Positions 40,999 through 43,175 of a DNA stretch of 43,175 bases are shown here, piece after piece. Location of the stretch: assembly GCA_021803655.1 (NCBI GenBank), contig JAJZLK010000052.1:1-43175 (forward strand). Direction: 5' to 3'. The translations under genes and the position numbers were made by a program. The notes under the pieces are model-generated. The model was not told the origin of the DNA and made no database searches. It saw only the letters and a program-made list of their open reading frames with translations. This DNA comes from Thermoplasmata archaeon (GTDB lineage Archaea > Thermoplasmatota > Thermoplasmata > Thermoplasmatales > Thermoplasmataceae). Within the stretch, counting starts at the first letter, position 1; each line of letters starts with the position of its first letter.

Positions 40999-42192
40999 TC
41001 ACACTGCACTGGAACCAGAAGGTTTTCTGCGCACTCTCAGCGACAGGACTGCCAAGGCGTTTATGAACCCGAATGCCATCAGCAAAACCCATATCGCAAA
41101 TGGTTCCTGCACAAAGATCTGCAGCATAGACATCCCTATGATCGGACCCAGGGGCTGGATGAAACCGTTCACGGTTGAAAAGGTTCCGAAATAGTAGCCT
41201 CTTCTCTCGGGAGGAGCCATCTTCGAGATTATTGCCTGCCCCATTGGCAGTACCATGTTTTCCCCAAGGCTCAGTAGCGTTACGAGCAACGCCACGAGAT
41301 AGAAATCAGACAGGATTCCAAAGCACAGGTAGCATATTGAATATATGATCAGACCAGCGGACAGCACCATGACTTCTCCGCGTCTCTCTGCGATCCTGTT
41401 TACCGGCACCTGAAACAGGACAACTACAACCGTGTTGAGAGCAAACAGGATCGAAATCCTTACCGGTGACAGACTGTCAAATTCGCTGAAATAGAGCGGG
41501 AACATTGGAGTCAGGAACATAATCGCCACAAGTCCTGAAAAGGCCAGTATTACCGATGCCTTGATCAGATTCCAATCTGTGACTCCATCTGTCATCCTTC
41601 CTCTCCGAACGGTTCGAGCAGGGGCTGTCTCATGGACGAACAACCCATAGACAAGAAGTTCAATGAACGCCCCCACAACCGGCACGAGAAAGAAGAGGAC
41701 TATGCTGTATGAATAAGCCAGTCCGGCAGAGACCATTCCAACTCCTACGCCTGCATTGCTGAAGATCCGCAACCTGCCGAAGGCAGAAATCCTCTGACTC
41801 TCCGTGGAAACATCTGAGATGATTGCACTGTTGATCACCCTCTGCAGTGAAGCTGCAAGTCCAGCCGCGTAGAACGCCACCAGAATCAGGATGACTGATA
41901 GATTGAGGTATACCAGAATAAGCATGGAAGAGAAGGACGCAAGTGAAAGGGTAACCGAGAACAGCATTAATCGCCTCCTGCCCATCCTGTCTGTCAGTGA
42001 ACCGCCGTATAAGCCCATCGGGATGGCGAGGAATTCACGCCCCATGAATATGAGCCCTATGTCGAAGTAGCTCACATGCTCTACCTGTGCGAAAAAAAGG
42101 CTCATGAGAAGCCACAATGGAAACCTGCTGTATCCCCTCACGAAACCGGCAAGTGCAACGGCATTCACCGTTGATCCGAGTCCTGGTCGCAC
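40999..42192 (-). CDS. MFS transporter
   Basis: A 397-residue, 12-helix MFS protein. The A-motif is YGGSLTDRMGRRRLMLF at about residues 58-74, and a second-half copy is VNRIAERRGEVMVLS. The first helix (FVRGYSRFPLWLLMSLFFAQ) is complete. GTG 42192 is taken as start, with GATTTATATTATC about 27 bases upstream; the more proximal ATTATATATT would favour a later start, so the start is uncertain. The substrate is unknown. Its second half resembles that of the transporter at 23.3-24.5 kb (LxxGENxxxP and PxxRxGYYxGxxxxxN patterns), so the two are probably paralogues. Confidence 0.88.
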   Translation of the reverse strand: MRPGLGSTVNAVALAGFVRGYSRFPLWLLMSLFFAQVEHVSYFDIGLIFMGREFLAIPMGLYGGSLTDRMGRRRLMLFSVTLSLASFSSMLILVYLNLSVILILVAFYAAGLAASLQRVINSAIISDVSTESQRISAFGRLRIFSNAGVGVGMVSAGLAYSYSIVLFFLVPVVGAFIELLVYGLFVHETAPARTVRRGRMTDGVTDWNLIKASVILAFSGLVAIMFLTPMFPLYFSEFDSLSPVRISILFALNTVVVVLFQVPVNRIAERRGEVMVLSAGLIIYSICYLCFGILSDFYLVALLVTLLSLGENMVLPMGQAIISKMAPPERRGYYFGTFSTVNGFIQPLGPIIGMSMLQIFVQEPFAIWVLLMAFGFINALAVLSLRVRRKPSGSSAV

Positions 42193-42270
42193 CTCGGCGA
42201 ATATATAATTGATAATATAAATCAGAGCGTGGCTATCGTTCTCAGGCTCGCAGTTTTGAGACCAGGATTA

Positions 42271-42298
42271 TAAAAAAGAGAGGGGAATTTCATTCCCC
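42271..42298 (-). terminator. Hairpin plus U-tract after the LysM/SH3b gene
   Basis: On the minus strand GGGGAAT-GAA-ATTCCCC (42298-42282) forms a 7-bp stem that includes the stop codon. It is followed by TCTCTTTTTT. This is an unusually clear intrinsic-type terminator for an archaeal gene. Confidence 0.7.
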
Positions 42299-43175
42299 AA
42301 GATACAGCACATAGAGATATTCTCCCACATATATCGATGTGGATCCCAGGCCGTTGGCATCCTCTATCATGTAGTACAGGTTTCCATTACCGTACGCCGT
42401 GTTTGCCATTCCCCACAGTGTGTCACCACTCTGCACATAGTAATAATAGCCCTGCGCCGGGGACGATGTGTACCATGTCGTCGGGACCGGACTCAGATAA
42501 TTCATGGCCACCCATCCAACAACATTGTTGGTGAAGGCTACAGCTATCCACACATACCCTCCACTGTCCACAAGCCCACCATATTCGACATAGCCGGTCT
42601 GTCCACTGTCAACAAGGTTTATGTTTGAATACGACAGCCCGGGTCCGGAGTGTACATACAGTGCCGATGCAGTGACCTGGACTTCCGCTGAGGGCCAGAA
42701 GTTCTCTGTGGAAGAATAGTAACCTGATGCACCGTTGTCGGAAAGATACTCATCGGCCACCCAGCCAACAGTACTGCCAAATGTGACGGTTATCCACTGA
42801 TATCCGTTGTTTGAGATCTTTCCGCCATAGCCAACTATTCCAGTGGCTCCGCTGCTTTCTGTTGTAAGTATTGCATAACCGGTTCCTGGCCCTTCTCTCA
42901 CGTTCATGGAGGAGGACGCTACCGTTACAGAGTCGCCAGGGTTGAACTGCGGTGGTGGGGTGAATTTCACGTTAATGTTCACGTTGGCGCCGTTAACAGT
43001 AACGCTTCCAGAAGCTGGTGAAGCCACATACCCGTTGACTGTCGGGATGCTGAAGGAATATGTGCCGTCAGCAATGCCGGTGAATGTCCACGAGCTTGAG
43101 GAGGATTGATACGTGTAGGGTGAGCCGGTCTGTCCGTCAAATGTTACAGTCCATGTGGTGTTGTAGGGCAGTCCG
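42290..43175 (-). CDS. Surface protein with GLP-type module, two SH3b domains and LysM domain (5' end missing)
   Basis: The last 295 codons of a gene that enters from the right edge. In order: most of a 'GLPxxTxWxV' module (GLPYNTTWTVTFDG, SVTVNGANVNINVKF), then a bacterial-type SH3 domain (SSMNVREGPGTGYAIL, then VGWVADEYLS). A second SH3 domain follows (SALYVHSGPGLSYSNI, then VGWVAMNYLS). The C-terminus is a LysM domain (YYVQSGDTLWGMANTAYG, then MIEDANGLGSTSIYVGEYL). These domains usually bind cell-wall glycans in bacteria. No TM helix is visible in this part. The first in-frame ATG inside (43027) is internal, since coding continues upstream to the edge. Confidence 0.85.
   Translation of the reverse strand, partial: GLPYNTTWTVTFDGQTGSPYTYQSSSSSWTFTGIADGTYSFSIPTVNGYVASPASGSVTVNGANVNINVKFTPPPQFNPGDSVTVASSSMNVREGPGTGYAILTTESSGATGIVGYGGKISNNGYQWITVTFGSTVGWVADEYLSDNGASGYYSSTENFWPSAEVQVTASALYVHSGPGLSYSNINLVDSGQTGYVEYGGLVDSGGYVWIAVAFTNNVVGWVAMNYLSPVPTTWYTSSPAQGYYYYVQSGDTLWGMANTAYGNGNLYYMIEDANGLGSTSIYVGEYLYVLYLGE

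Overview
The window looks like a chromosomal segment of an acid-loving Thermoplasmatales-type archaeon (inference). It carries archaeal information genes: PheS, the primase small subunit PriS, Alba and an archaeal COG1340 coiled-coil protein. It also has a prenyl diphosphate synthase suited to ether lipids. Many genes have a TATA-like box about 24-28 bases before the start codon, which fits mostly leaderless transcripts. Secreted or surface proteins are abundant and belong to acid-active peptidase families (two S53 sedolisins and a probable G1 glutamic peptidase). A Rieske/cytochrome b operon is also present. No CRISPR array and no intact insertion sequence were seen.

Layout. 1-1.6 kb: 5' part of pheS (minus), tRNA-Pro(CGG), a decayed VOC-family gene and a doubtful Cys-rich ORF. 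1.6-4.45 kb (minus): Rieske protein, cytochrome b and three small membrane proteins with overlapping ends. 4.6-6.6 kb: M13 metallopeptidase. 6.7-9.5 kb: copper module, with a divergent HTH-TRASH regulator, a 47-residue YHS protein and a Cu+ P1B-ATPase with its own YHS domain. 9.7-14.0 kb: three-repeat helical protein, MFS transporter, a tiny Cys-rich peptide missed by length filters, the rubrerythrin/DUF3501 pair and priS. 14.2-17.5 kb: membrane-anchored S53 peptidase. 17.5-20.2 kb (minus): metF, MetE N-domain and MetE catalytic domain as three abutting genes. 20.3-25.3 kb (minus): antiquitin-like aldehyde dehydrogenase, prenyl synthase, Alba, then a conserved small protein, an Lrp-type regulator and an MFS transporter. 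25.4-28.9 kb: tRNA-Leu(TAA), a possible transposon relic, the G1-like peptidase, a beta-propeller surface protein and another relic.

29-34.6 kb: sugar nucleotidyltransferase, VOC fragment, then a TrmB-family regulator, a Ras-like GTPase and a large transmembrane surface protein. The cytoplasmic tail of that protein resembles the roadblock/LC7-like domains that partner small GTPases. This trio is the best candidate for an undescribed system: a surface sensor coupled to a GTPase. 34.8-39.7 kb: 1645-residue S53 peptidase with six C-terminal repeats of the same ~80-residue 'GLPxGTxW' module that occurs in the GTPase-linked protein. 39.9-43.2 kb (minus): COG1340 protein, MFS transporter and a partial protein joining one such module to two SH3b domains and a LysM domain, unexpected if the host lacks peptidoglycan.

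All calls come from reading the sequence and translations; no database search was run.
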